NCBI RefSeq assembly: GCF_001428525.1
Contig: NZ_LMHW01000010.1
Coordinates: 434,341-498,340 of the forward strand
DNA: 64,000 nt
Direction: 5' to 3'
Origin: Flavobacterium sp. Root186
GTDB taxonomy: Bacteria > Bacteroidota > Bacteroidia > Flavobacteriales > Flavobacteriaceae
Below are positions 25,395 to 34,758 of the stretch, one piece after another. The position numbers were made by a program, and so were the translations under genes. The number at the start of each line of letters is the position of its first letter. Within the stretch, counting starts at the first letter, position 1. The notes beneath the pieces were generated by a model that made no database searches, had not been told where the DNA came from, and saw nothing but the letters and a program-made list of their open reading frames with translations.

Positions 25395-27821
25395 ATGAAG
25401 AAAAATCTATTTTGTATGTGGCTTCTCCTTCTGGCCATATTATTTTCAGTAAACATGCAGGCTCAAATGACGATAGGGGGCAAAAAAGAACCTGAGGCTT
25501 TTTCAGTTCTTGAACTGCTTAATAAAGGCGGACTCCGAATGCCTCAAATGACAACTGCACAACGTAATTCACTTGCAGTACAAGGTAATAGTAAAGGCGA
25601 AGGTCTTACGATTTATAATATAGATGACAAATGTTTACAGTTCTGGACTGGTGACAACTGGACAGAATGTAACCCGGTATTAATTGCCAAATTTGAAACT
25701 AATTGTGCATCAAGCGGTATTAAAGGAACTTATTATAAAGATACACCCGTAACAAATAATGAATATCTGGAACTTTCTGTGGTAGTAAAAAAAGCAGGAT
25801 CTTATACCTTTGTGGCAGAAACACAAAATGGTGTTCGTTTTTTCCTTTCCTCTATTATCAGCACAATAAGTGCAGTTCCTCAGCTTATTAAAGTCCCTGC
25901 TTTTGGTACGCCTACAGCAACAGGAACATTTAATTACAACTTGCTTGACCAGTCAGGTGCGGCAGTTTGTACGCCAATGCCGGTAACAGTAACAGAAAAC
26001 AATGCTGAATTAAATTTAAGCTGTGGTGAAGCACAGGTGAGTGGTGCTTTTAATGAAGGTAAGCCGGTAACCATTAAGGACCAGATAATTTTAAAAGTAA
26101 ATGTTACTACAATTGGTAATTATACTTTTAAAACAGCAGTAAATAACGGAATTTCATTTTTGGCAACAGGAGTTTTTTCTTATCCGGGAGAACAAATAGT
26201 TACTTTGCGTCCAACGGGTACACCAACATGGAAAGCCCCGGATGGTATAATTCCTTTTGAAATTTTAAATAAAGATGGGGTTTCTTACGGATGTACAGTA
26301 AATGTGCCTGTAACAAGTGCCAGCGCAGGGTTTGATGTAGTAGATTGTACCAACAATGTGGTGGTTAAGGGTAATTATTCTATAGGTAAAGAAACCATTC
26401 CATCACTTAATTATATCGAATTAAAATTGAATGTTACCAAACCGGGACCTTATACAATAGAAACAGAAACCAAAAATGGTTTATCATTTAGAGTTTCGGG
26501 TACTTTTGCTGCGGCAGGATCGCAAACCATACAAATACCAGCATCTGGTATTCCTGATATGGTTGGTACAGTTGTATTCAACCAGTTTAAAGAACTTGTG
26601 TCAGGAACAACCCTTTGCCCTAGCGTGAATGTTAATGTTCAGGCAGTTGTTGGTTGTTTTGCGGCTGTAGGATCAGCTACAGGAACCCAGACAGGGTCTT
26701 GGGCAAAAAACGTACCTTTAACAGGAGCACAGTATACAGTAACTTTGGCAGCGAGCTCAACAGGACCTTATACTTTACAGGCATCAGGATCAGGCATGAC
26801 TTTGACGGCTTCAGGAACAGTTGCGACGCCTGGTACACAAAACATTACAGTGACATTTACTGCATCCGGAAATCCTTCAGTTAGCGGAACTATTCCTCTT
26901 ACTATTAAAGGAAGCTGTGGCGATGTAACTACTATCAATGTAACTGTGGCTGATGGTCCCGGAGATAAAACAAACCCGGGTAAATCTTGTAAAGATATTT
27001 TAATTGCCACTGGAAACACAGCAGCAGACGGCGAATATTGGATTAATCCAACGACTCCTGGTACCGCAGGTGCTGCAAACGGTTACAAAACACTATGTGA
27101 TATGACTGGAGGAGGTTATACTTTGATTTATTCATTTTCTGAAGATACAAACTGGAATAAATATACATGGACAGGATATGTTGAATATTATGGAGGCTAC
27201 ACTAATTTGAATGTAAGTAACTATTATACAAGTTCAGGAAGCAATAATCAAGCAGGATATCATTATAAAACCGGTGACGTTATAGAATATGATGAATATA
27301 GAATTCCTAATGCAGATATGCTTGCCATTAATCCAGGAGCAGGCCAATATAAGTTACGTGTTGCATCAAATGCAGGAAAAAATAGTATCGGAGACGCAAG
27401 AGCTAACGCAAATTATGTAACATTTACAACAGTTGCAGGTGCTGATCCAAGAATAGATTCATATATTCAGCGTGGAGTTGCAGGAGAAGGAAAAATAGCG
27501 GGAGTACCTTTTACGATGACAGCAAGTGCAAATGGTACTAAAGGAGATGGAACTTATAGTGGTGCGTCAGGTCACAGGTTTGAGTTGGTTCAAACTGGTT
27601 CAGATGCTATGCGAATTGACTGGTTTGGTAACCCTAATGTATCAAGCTCTAGTACATGGGTAAATTTATTTGGTTATTTTGATGGTGATGATAGTTCAGC
27701 AAGAGGTGCGCAGTTAAACGACCATTTCTCAAAATGTGTTAATGGAAATAGTATTTGTAAATCTGATGGAAATCAAGCCAGAACAGGTAATAATTATGTA
27801 TTACAATATTTTGTTAAATAA
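25395..27821 (+). CDS. Large secreted repeat protein with C-terminal fibrinogen-like domain
   Basis: 808 residues. Signal peptide 1-24 (ending NMQAQ). Residues about 25-93 are a Bacteroidota surface-protein N-domain (GLRMPQMTTAQRNSLA, then EGLTIYNIDDKCLQFWTGDN). Four Ig-like repeats of about 100 residues follow (roughly 95-205, 205-310, 310-418 and 418-522), each with a Cys, a Y-T-x2-T/E pattern, NG-x-x-F and G-T/S-G-P landmarks. From 531 the fibrinogen-like signature CKDIL...DGEYWI...LCDMTGGGYTLI begins and runs to the end. Fibrinogen-related domains bind glycans and acetylated sugars, so adhesion or prey/host binding is plausible. No T9SS tail is visible. Confidence 0.85.
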   Translation: MKKNLFCMWLLLLAILFSVNMQAQMTIGGKKEPEAFSVLELLNKGGLRMPQMTTAQRNSLAVQGNSKGEGLTIYNIDDKCLQFWTGDNWTECNPVLIAKFETNCASSGIKGTYYKDTPVTNNEYLELSVVVKKAGSYTFVAETQNGVRFFLSSIISTISAVPQLIKVPAFGTPTATGTFNYNLLDQSGAAVCTPMPVTVTENNAELNLSCGEAQVSGAFNEGKPVTIKDQIILKVNVTTIGNYTFKTAVNNGISFLATGVFSYPGEQIVTLRPTGTPTWKAPDGIIPFEILNKDGVSYGCTVNVPVTSASAGFDVVDCTNNVVVKGNYSIGKETIPSLNYIELKLNVTKPGPYTIETETKNGLSFRVSGTFAAAGSQTIQIPASGIPDMVGTVVFNQFKELVSGTTLCPSVNVNVQAVVGCFAAVGSATGTQTGSWAKNVPLTGAQYTVTLAASSTGPYTLQASGSGMTLTASGTVATPGTQNITVTFTASGNPSVSGTIPLTIKGSCGDVTTINVTVADGPGDKTNPGKSCKDILIATGNTAADGEYWINPTTPGTAGAANGYKTLCDMTGGGYTLIYSFSEDTNWNKYTWTGYVEYYGGYTNLNVSNYYTSSGSNNQAGYHYKTGDVIEYDEYRIPNADMLAINPGAGQYKLRVASNAGKNSIGDARANANYVTFTTVAGADPRIDSYIQRGVAGEGKIAGVPFTMTASANGTKGDGTYSGASGHRFELVQTGSDAMRIDWFGNPNVSSSSTWVNLFGYFDGDDSSARGAQLNDHFSKCVNGNSICKSDGNQARTGNNYVLQYFVK

Positions 27822-27854
27822 TTTTAGCATGATAATCATATATTGAATAAAAGG

Positions 27855-27890
27855 AAGATCACTTGTTAATTCAAGTGGTCTTTCTTTTTA
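27855..27890 (+). terminator. Terminator of the fibrinogen-domain gene
   Basis: AAGATCACTTG pairs with CAAGTGGTCTT (one wobble) around a six-base loop, followed by a T-rich run. Confidence 0.82.
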
Positions 27891-27925
27891 TTTGATTAAA
27901 CTATAAAACTAAACACGGTTCAGTT

Positions 27926-29347
27926 ATGCGTATATTTCAATTCATTCAAATAGTTGTAATATCAATTATATTTACAATGATGACCAATGCTCAGTCATCA
28001 ATAGTGCTGGAAAGCAGTCAGCTTAAAAAAAATGATATATGTGTTTTTTATAAGATTATAAATGGCGCTCTAACAAAAGGTGATACAGTTTTGGTTACTA
28101 CACCGGGGAGTTTGCAGCTATCTTCTAAAACTCCTTTTATACAGGGACAGTATTTTGTAGAAGTGCCAAAAGAAGTCCATAATGGCATTGTAGAACTGTT
28201 AATAGAAAATAATAAAAACAGCACCTTTACGGTCTCATTTGATGCGTTGTACAATACTGTTCTATTTAAGGATAACCCAATTAATGGAGTTTATTCTGCT
28301 TATTTGGGTACTGTAAAATCAACAGAAGATCAAATTCAAAAATTGTACACTAAAGGAACTGCTGTGAATATCACGGAAAGTGGAAAAGAAAAAATTAATA
28401 TTCAGATTAAGGAGCAGCAGAAAAAAATATATGATTTAGAAATTAGTCTTATAAAGCGTTATCCTAATACGCTTCTTAGCGCCATAATAAAAAGTAACAA
28501 TCTGCCTTTAATGCCTGGAAGTATATTAGAGAATTACATTGTAGATCCCAAAAGTTCAAATTATAAAGAAATTACAAATTTTTTGCGTGAAAACTACTGG
28601 AAAGGTGTGGATTTTAAGAGTGATATTTTGTTGAATACGATGTTATTGCCTTCAAAAGCAAAAAAGTATATTTCTTTATTTGATAAAAATGATTCTCAAT
28701 TAAATGAAGTTGTTAAGGAATTATTAGATAAAAGTGCAGTCAATCCGTTGGTTTACCAAGTTATATCGGATGCTCTTTATAATAGTTTTAATAAACCTGT
28801 TTACATTGATAATGATGAAAATATTGCTGTTGCTATTTTAAAAAATGCTCAGGAACAGTCTTTTGTGCCTGATTGGAAAAAACAATCGATCGAGCAGCAA
28901 ATCCTTATTCATCAAAAGAATATGATAGGATCAAAAGCAGTGAATTTTACATTGAAAGATGCCTCAGATACAAAATATGTTTTAAATGATGTGAAATCAA
29001 AATATACAATTTTGTTCTTTTTTGATCCTGAATGTTCACATTGCATGGAAGTAATTCCCAAAACGAAAGGATGGTTTCATGTTGACGGGCCTAAAGACGC
29101 TCATGTATTAGCGATTTATATCAATCATAATGAACAGGAATGGAAAAAATATGTGAAAGAAAACACATATCCTCAAAGATGGCTCAATCTGTGGGATAAA
29201 AACGGAGAAGAAAAGATTCAGGAAAAGTACTGGATTCAAAGCCTTCCTACAATATATGTTTTAGATGAAAATAAAAAAGTTATTTTAAAGGATGTCAACT
29301 ATAAGCAATTAATAAATTTTTTCAGCGTACAAAATCAGAATAGGTAA
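27926..29347 (+). CDS. Periplasmic TlpA-like thioredoxin/redoxin protein
   Basis: 473 residues. An N-terminal signal peptide ends near NAQSS (about residue 23). Residues 25-325 have no clear family but resemble the DUF4369/DUF5106-type regions that precede redoxins in Bacteroidota. The C-terminal thioredoxin fold starts near 330 (GSKAVNFTLKDASD) and carries the active site FFDPECSHCMEV, a CxxC with Ser-His between the cysteines, and the cis-Pro motif SLPTIYV. It likely handles thiols in the periplasm. It follows the fibrinogen-domain gene, whose repeats contain cysteines, so a folding role for that protein is possible. Confidence 0.88.
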   Translation: MRIFQFIQIVVISIIFTMMTNAQSSIVLESSQLKKNDICVFYKIINGALTKGDTVLVTTPGSLQLSSKTPFIQGQYFVEVPKEVHNGIVELLIENNKNSTFTVSFDALYNTVLFKDNPINGVYSAYLGTVKSTEDQIQKLYTKGTAVNITESGKEKINIQIKEQQKKIYDLEISLIKRYPNTLLSAIIKSNNLPLMPGSILENYIVDPKSSNYKEITNFLRENYWKGVDFKSDILLNTMLLPSKAKKYISLFDKNDSQLNEVVKELLDKSAVNPLVYQVISDALYNSFNKPVYIDNDENIAVAILKNAQEQSFVPDWKKQSIEQQILIHQKNMIGSKAVNFTLKDASDTKYVLNDVKSKYTILFFFDPECSHCMEVIPKTKGWFHVDGPKDAHVLAIYINHNEQEWKKYVKENTYPQRWLNLWDKNGEEKIQEKYWIQSLPTIYVLDENKKVILKDVNYKQLINFFSVQNQNR

Positions 29348-29489
29348 AAATCACAAAACTAAATCTATTATGTAGCTGAATAAAAAATCTTTTTGTTAGT
29401 TTATTAATGATTGATTATGAATTAGTTTTTTTTGGATCGGGAGAAGGAGACGAAGATAACTCTCAAAGTAACTCCATAGTACAACTCAG

Positions 29490-29518
29490 ACCCGGCAGGT
29501 TTTTAAAACCTGTCGGGT
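29490..29518. repeat. 29-nt REP-like hairpin, copy 2
   Basis: Identical over 29 nt to 17951-17979, including the G-U pair and the loop. It lies between the TlpA-like gene and the convergent TPR gene and may act as terminator. Confidence 0.85.
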
Positions 29519-29611
29519 CTCTTTGCGTTGAAACGGTGCGTTTTGTGACAACAAAAAAAATCCCAAACTCTTTTGGAATTTGGGATTTTAAATATTTGAA
29601 TTTTAAAGAAT

Positions 29612-30127
29612 TTAGATTTTCTTCATTTGTTCTTTCATCAATGTGATCTGCTCTTTCAGCATTCCTTGTTTGTCTAATTTTTTAGCTTCGTTAAGTAGAT
29701 TAGTTGCCTCAAGTTTTCTTCGGCGTGACATAGCAACTCCCGCAAGGTTTAATTTTGCAACCGCAAGATCCATATCCATTGATAGTCCCAGTTCGATTGC
29801 TTTTTTGAAATGTTTCTCGGCCTGATTAAGATTCGTTTGAGAAAGCATAATTCCGTGAAGGTAATTAAAGTACCCTTGTTGTTTTCTTACTAAAGCAGTT
29901 TCAGGATTTTTGATGTATGCTAACCATTTTTTAGCGCCTTCAAAGTCTTGTTTTCTTAATTTAAGAAAGGCTAAAAGGATAAATTCATTTTTAAAATAAA
30001 GAAAAATAGGAATTGCAGACAATAATATAAGGAAGATACCATTGCCGGTTTCTTTATCTATAATTTGCCAAACGCCAGCTATTATAAGAAGTCCGGCTAA
30101 AATAAGTTTGATAATTTTATTAAACAT
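29612..30127 (-). CDS. Membrane-anchored tetratricopeptide-repeat protein
   Basis: 171 residues. Two adjacent hydrophobic helices at the N-terminus (IKLILAGLLIIAGVWQII and NGIFLILLSAIPIFLYF) are followed by about 110 residues of helical pairs; NLNQAEKHFKKAIELGLSMD is a recognisable TPR unit. Such proteins usually scaffold protein complexes on the cytoplasmic side. The promoter region is shared, in divergent direction, with rpmH. No specific partner can be named. Confidence 0.85.
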   Translation of the reverse strand: MFNKIIKLILAGLLIIAGVWQIIDKETGNGIFLILLSAIPIFLYFKNEFILLAFLKLRKQDFEGAKKWLAYIKNPETALVRKQQGYFNYLHGIMLSQTNLNQAEKHFKKAIELGLSMDMDLAVAKLNLAGVAMSRRRKLEATNLLNEAKKLDKQGMLKEQITLMKEQMKKI

Positions 30128-30191
30128 AATTCATGTAAATTTGTGATTGCAAATATAGTAAAATGAATTAAAAATATTTTTATAAAACTAC

Positions 30192-30221
30192 TTGCCAGAA
30201 AAAAAAGTCTTTGTATATTTG
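30192..30221 (+). promoter_or_regulatory. rpmH promoter
   Basis: TTG at 30192-30194, a 19-nt spacer and TATATTTG at 30214-30221: a full consensus match, fitting a strongly expressed ribosomal protein gene with a leader of about 65 nt. Confidence 0.82.
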
Positions 30222-30294
30222 CACTCGGTTTTTGAGCAACACTATTCAAAAACAGAAAAACAGATAATAGACACCATTTTAAAGATACAAAGCA

Positions 30295-30456
30295 ATGAGC
30301 AAAAGAACATTTCAACCATCGAAAAGAAAAAGAAGAAATAAGCACGGATTTATGGACAGAATGGCTTCTGCGAATGGAAGAAAAGTTCTAGCGCGTAGAA
30401 GAGCAAAAGGAAGACATAAATTAACTGTTTCTAGCGAGCCTAGACACAAAAAATAA
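30295..30456 (+). CDS. rpmH: 50S ribosomal protein L34
   Basis: 53 residues, extremely basic, beginning [19 protein letters not shown] and containing the conserved [19 protein letters not shown] block (numbered about 22-40). L34 is a late-assembling protein of the large ribosomal subunit. The usual partner genes rnpA and dnaA are not here, which is common in Flavobacteria. It has its own strong promoter and terminator. Confidence 0.98.
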
Positions 30457-30475
30457 TGTTTGTATAAACATACAT

Positions 30476-30508
30476 AAGGCGATTACTTTTTTAGTATCGC
30501 CTTTTTTT
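30476..30508 (+). terminator. rpmH terminator
   Basis: AAGGCGAT(T)AC pairs with GTATCGCCTT with one bulged T, followed by seven T residues. Confidence 0.88.
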
Positions 30509-30603
30509 ATACCTTGTCGGTAAAAAATTTCGCAACATTCTAGTTTAGAATAGACTACGAATGTTTTTTCAAAGTACTTTTATAACTACACAATACATAT
30601 ACA

Positions 30604-33459
30604 ATGCCTAAAGACACATCAATAAAATCAGTTTTAATAATAGGTTCAGGACCTATTGTTATTGGTCAAGCTTGCGAATTCGATTATGCGGGATCTCAAT
30701 CTGCACGTTCGATTCGTGAAGAAGGAATTGAGGTTATCTTGATAAACTCAAATCCAGCGACAATTATGACCGACCCAACTATGGCCGATCATGTTTATTT
30801 GAAACCACTAACTACAAAATCGATTATTGAAATTCTAAAGGAACATCCACAAATTGATGCAGTTTTGCCAACAATGGGAGGGCAGACCGCTTTGAACTTG
30901 TGTTTGGAAGCTGAAGAAAAAGGAATTTGGCAGGATTTCGGAGTAAGATTAATTGGAGTTGACGTAAACGCAATCAATATTACCGAAGACAGAGAGCAGT
31001 TTAAACAGCTTTTAGAAAGAATAAATGTACCAACTGCACCTGCAAAAACAGCTACTTCATACTTAGAAGGAAAAGAAATTGCTCAGGAATTTGGTTTTCC
31101 GCTTGTAATTCGTCCATCGTTTACACTTGGAGGAACAGGAGCTGCAGTAGTTTACAAAAAAGAAGATTTTGATGAGCTTTTAACTCGCGGACTTGAAGCA
31201 TCTCCAATTCACGAAGTTTTAATTGATAAAGCTTTAATGGGATGGAAAGAATACGAATTAGAACTTTTAAGAGATAAAAACGACAATGTTGTAATTATCT
31301 GTTCTATCGAAAATATGGATCCAATGGGAATTCATACCGGAGATTCGATTACAGTTGCGCCGGCCATGACTTTATCTGATACAACTTTCCAAAAATTACG
31401 TGACTACGCTATCTTAATGATGAGAAGTATCGGAAATTTTGCCGGAGGATGTAACGTACAATTCGCAGTTTCTCCAGACGAAAAAGAAGATATCGTAGCC
31501 ATCGAGATTAACCCTCGTGTATCTCGTTCTTCTGCTTTAGCATCAAAAGCGACTGGTTATCCAATTGCTAAAATTGCTTCTAAACTGGCTTTAGGATACA
31601 ATTTAGATGAATTACAGAATCAAATTACAAAATCTACTTCGGCTCTTTTTGAACCAACTTTAGATTATGTAATCGTAAAAATACCACGTTGGAACTTCGA
31701 TAAATTTGAAGGATCTGACAGAACTTTAGGTCTTCAGATGAAATCTGTAGGTGAGGTTATGGGAATCGGACGTTCTTTTCAAGAGGCGCTTCACAAAGCA
31801 ACACAATCTTTAGAAATTAAAAGAAACGGTCTGGGTGCTGACGGAAAAGGATACAAAGATTACGAACAAATTATCGAAAAACTTACATATGCAAGCTGGG
31901 ACAGAGTTTTTGTAATTTACGATGCTATCGCAATGGGAATTCCGTTGAGCCGTATTCATGAAATTACAAGAATCGATATGTGGTTCTTGAAACAATACGA
32001 AGAATTATATGTTTTAGAGAAAGAAATTTCAAACTATAAAATTTCAAATCTTCCTAAAGAATTATTACTTGAAGCAAAACAAAAAGGTTTTGCAGACAGA
32101 CAAATCGCACATATGATGAATTGTCTGGAAAGCGAAGTACATTCTTTGCGTATGGAGAAAAGCATCAACCGTGTGTTTAAACTGGTTGATACTTGTGCGG
32201 CTGAGTTTAAAGCTAAAACACCATATTACTACTCAACTTTTGAAGCAGAAATCGAAACAGCAAATGGAGAGCGTTTTGTTGACAACGAAAGTATCGTAAC
32301 AGATAAAAAGAAAGTGATTGTTCTTGGTTCCGGACCAAACAGAATTGGACAAGGAATCGAGTTTGATTATTCTTGTGTGCACGGAGTTTTAGCAGCAAAA
32401 GAATGCGGTTACGAAACGATCATGATTAACTGTAATCCTGAAACAGTTTCGACAGATTTTGATACAGCAGATAAATTATACTTCGAACCAGTTTTCTGGG
32501 AGCATATTTATGACATCATCCAACACGAAAAACCAGAAGGTGTAATCGTTCAGCTTGGTGGTCAGACTGCACTTAAATTGGCGGATAAATTATCTAAATA
32601 CGGTGTAAAAATCATCGGAACTAGTTTTGATGCGCTTGATTTGGCAGAAGACAGAGGAAGATTCTCAGATTTATTGACAGAATTACATATTCCTTTCCCA
32701 AGATTCGGAATCGCTGAAACGGCAGACGAGGCTTCGAATTTAGCAGACACTTTAGATTTCCCGCTTTTAATTCGTCCTTCTTATGTATTAGGAGGTCAGG
32801 GAATGAAAATTGTAATCAACAAAAAAGAGCTTGAAGAGCACGTTATCGATTTGTTGAAAACAATTCCAGGAAACAAATTACTTTTGGATCATTATTTAGC
32901 CGGAGCAATCGAAGCTGAAGCGGATGCAATCTGTGATGCTGATGGAAATGTGTACATCATCGGAATTATGGAGCACATTGAGCCTTGTGGAGTTCACTCT
33001 GGAGATAGTAACGCTACATTGCCTCCTTTTAACTTAGGGGAATTTGTAATGCAGCAAATTAAAGATCATACGCATAAAATTGCGAGAGCATTAAAAACAG
33101 TTGGTCTAATCAACATTCAGTTTGCAATTAAAGATGATACAGTTTACATTATCGAAGCAAACCCAAGAGCTTCAAGAACGGTTCCGTTTATTGCAAAAGC
33201 TTACGGAGAACCTTATGTAAACTACGCTACAAAAGTAATGTTAGGACACAATAAAGTAACTGACTTTGATTTCAATCCGCAATTAAAAGGATATGCAATC
33301 AAACAACCGGTTTTCTCTTTCAGCAAATTCCCGAACGTAAACAAAGCATTAGGTCCGGAAATGAAATCAACAGGAGAAAGCATCTTGTTTATTGATGACT
33401 TAAAAGACGATCAATTCTACGAATTGTACTCCAGAAGAAAAATGTATTTGAGTAAATAA
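30604..33459 (+). CDS. carB: Carbamoyl-phosphate synthase large subunit, lacking the C-terminal allosteric domain
   Basis: 951 residues. Two homologous ATP-grasp halves are present: the first starts SVLIIGSGPIVIGQACEFDY and the second KVIVLGSGPNRIGQGIEFDY (about residue 573), each with the glycine-rich RPSFTLGGTG or RPSYVLGGQG nucleotide loop. The enzyme uses glutamine nitrogen, bicarbonate and two ATP to make carbamoyl phosphate for pyrimidines and arginine. The protein stops about 120 residues earlier than E. coli CarB and so has no MGS-like allosteric domain for UMP and ornithine. The small subunit carA is not in this window. Terminators bracket the gene. Confidence 0.97.
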   Translation: MPKDTSIKSVLIIGSGPIVIGQACEFDYAGSQSARSIREEGIEVILINSNPATIMTDPTMADHVYLKPLTTKSIIEILKEHPQIDAVLPTMGGQTALNLCLEAEEKGIWQDFGVRLIGVDVNAINITEDREQFKQLLERINVPTAPAKTATSYLEGKEIAQEFGFPLVIRPSFTLGGTGAAVVYKKEDFDELLTRGLEASPIHEVLIDKALMGWKEYELELLRDKNDNVVIICSIENMDPMGIHTGDSITVAPAMTLSDTTFQKLRDYAILMMRSIGNFAGGCNVQFAVSPDEKEDIVAIEINPRVSRSSALASKATGYPIAKIASKLALGYNLDELQNQITKSTSALFEPTLDYVIVKIPRWNFDKFEGSDRTLGLQMKSVGEVMGIGRSFQEALHKATQSLEIKRNGLGADGKGYKDYEQIIEKLTYASWDRVFVIYDAIAMGIPLSRIHEITRIDMWFLKQYEELYVLEKEISNYKISNLPKELLLEAKQKGFADRQIAHMMNCLESEVHSLRMEKSINRVFKLVDTCAAEFKAKTPYYYSTFEAEIETANGERFVDNESIVTDKKKVIVLGSGPNRIGQGIEFDYSCVHGVLAAKECGYETIMINCNPETVSTDFDTADKLYFEPVFWEHIYDIIQHEKPEGVIVQLGGQTALKLADKLSKYGVKIIGTSFDALDLAEDRGRFSDLLTELHIPFPRFGIAETADEASNLADTLDFPLLIRPSYVLGGQGMKIVINKKELEEHVIDLLKTIPGNKLLLDHYLAGAIEAEADAICDADGNVYIIGIMEHIEPCGVHSGDSNATLPPFNLGEFVMQQIKDHTHKIARALKTVGLINIQFAIKDDTVYIIEANPRASRTVPFIAKAYGEPYVNYATKVMLGHNKVTDFDFNPQLKGYAIKQPVFSFSKFPNVNKALGPEMKSTGESILFIDDLKDDQFYELYSRRKMYLSK

Positions 33460-33480
33460 TCTCAGATTCTATTATAAAAG

Positions 33481-33511
33481 AAAAGCTCCAATGTAAATTG
33501 GAGCTTTTTTA
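33481..33511. terminator. Bidirectional terminator after carB
   Basis: AAAAGCTCCAAT pairs with ATTGGAGCTTTT around GTAA, with T-rich sequence on both exits. It serves carB and the convergent lipoprotein gene. Confidence 0.9.
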
Positions 33512-33529
33512 TATGGAAATATATCAGAA

Positions 33530-34074
33530 TTATTTCTCTACTACATCATATCTGTAACTAAAAGTACCTTCAGTTACTTTTGTTGTAACAGGATTAGTAG
33601 CGCTAATTGGTTCATCATCATCATCTACGCAATTAAATGAAAATGTTCCGGTTACTTTTTTAGCAGTTAAGTCAATTGCTGTAATTGATACTGAACCATA
33701 ACAGGATATTGACTTTTTCCTTTAGTGTTGAATGAGATTTCAACTTGTGTTTTAGATGCGTCAAAAGTGTTTTTTGTTATAGGATATGTTCCAACTTTTA
33801 GATCGCTTCTCTTGATATAAAGTCTAATTTCATCTACAAAATTACTGTTTCTTCCTTGTAAAAGAATATATTCTTCTGCCGGATACATATCAAATAATGT
33901 TTTTGTAGCATAATCTGAACCAAACGGATTTTGCATTTCCCATAATGTACCATCAACTTTTGCTGTCATTGCATATTTTGATGTTTCTGGGTCTTCCGGG
34001 TTTTCGCTGTTATCGCTTGAACAGCTGTTTAATGCTAAAAGTAAAAATAGAAAAAGGATTTTTGGTGTTTTCAT
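33530..34074 (-). pseudogene. Frameshifted DUF6252-like lipoprotein gene
   Basis: The minus-strand reading starts as a lipoprotein (MKTPKILFLFLLLALNSC, lipobox Cys18) and after about 120 residues runs into a stop at 33667. A second frame of the same strand continues without a break from the same point: SISCYGSVSITAIDL, then KKVTGTFSFNCVDDDDEP to a stop at 33530. The frames meet at a run of five A on the minus strand (33718-33714). With six A the reading becomes one protein of 181 residues whose tail fits the family end (GSVSIT, VTGTFSF). So one base appears lost in a homopolymer, by mutation, slippage or sequencing error. Confidence 0.8.
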
Positions 34075-34166
34075 TATTGGTATTTAAGTTATATTAAAAA
34101 GTAAAAACAAATGAATTTCTTTTAACATTTAATTTGTAAGATTATAAAAAATGTATATTATACAAT

Positions 34167-34196
34167 AAAAAAAGCTCCCATTTAAGGAGCTTTTTT
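34167..34196. terminator. Terminator of the ECF sigma/DUF4252 operon
   Basis: AAAAAAGCTCC pairs with GGAGCTTTTTT around a seven- to eight-base loop; symmetric, so it can work both ways. Confidence 0.9.
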
Positions 34197-34219
34197 AGTT
34201 TAAAAAGTAAGATGTTTTT

Positions 34220-34756
34220 TTATTTAACCAATTGCTGTAAAGGTTTCAATTGTTCCATATCTATTTTTGATTCTTTCAAAACAGACATTAAAGTCATAAT
34301 GTTATTCGGGTTCATGTTGTTTCCTAAAACACGAACAACGGCAAAACCATTTTCTTTTCTGTTTGCAAAAACTATGAATTCTTTGATGTTTTCATCAGAG
34401 CCGACATAACTAATTGATGCGCCGTCTTTACCGGAACCAACTTTCATTAATTCCTGATATTTTGGGTCTTTTAATATTGCCTTAACCTTATTTCGTTCCG
34501 CTTCAAATTGGACCTGATTTTTATCATTCGCTTTAAAAGCTAATATGTTCATTTTGTCGAATGAATTTACCGCTTCTTTTTGCTCTGCAGACAATTTAGT
34601 ACTGTCTAGATTTAAAATAGTAGGCGAAACATCGAGTGCAATAAAGTCTTTTTTGTCTGTGTTTTCGACAAAATACTTTTGCAGTGAAGGCTCAGAATTA
34701 CAACTTACAAAAGTTAGTAACGCTAAAATGGCTGTGGTGAAAACGTTGATTTTCAT
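34220..34756 (-). CDS. DUF4252 lipoprotein
   Basis: 178 residues. The signal peptide ends in the lipobox VSC (Cys20, MKINVFTTAILALLTFVSC). The remainder matches the DUF4252 pattern in its neighbour: a conserved helix-strand unit with KDFIALDVSPTIL, then YQELMKVGSGKDGASISYVG and FAVVRVLGNNMNPNNIMTL. The family is restricted mainly to Bacteroidota and has no known reaction. It is the last gene of an operon that starts with an ECF sigma factor, 2 nt after another DUF4252 gene, pointing to an envelope response. Confidence 0.88.
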   Translation of the reverse strand: MKINVFTTAILALLTFVSCNSEPSLQKYFVENTDKKDFIALDVSPTILNLDSTKLSAEQKEAVNSFDKMNILAFKANDKNQVQFEAERNKVKAILKDPKYQELMKVGSGKDGASISYVGSDENIKEFIVFANRKENGFAVVRVLGNNMNPNNIMTLMSVLKESKIDMEQLKPLQQLVK

Positions 34757-34758
34757 GA

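Noticed and set aside
29407..29646. Plus-strand reading frame of 79 codons
   Set aside because: It is made largely of the 29-nt REP hairpin and the end of the opposite TPR gene; no protein-like composition or start signal.
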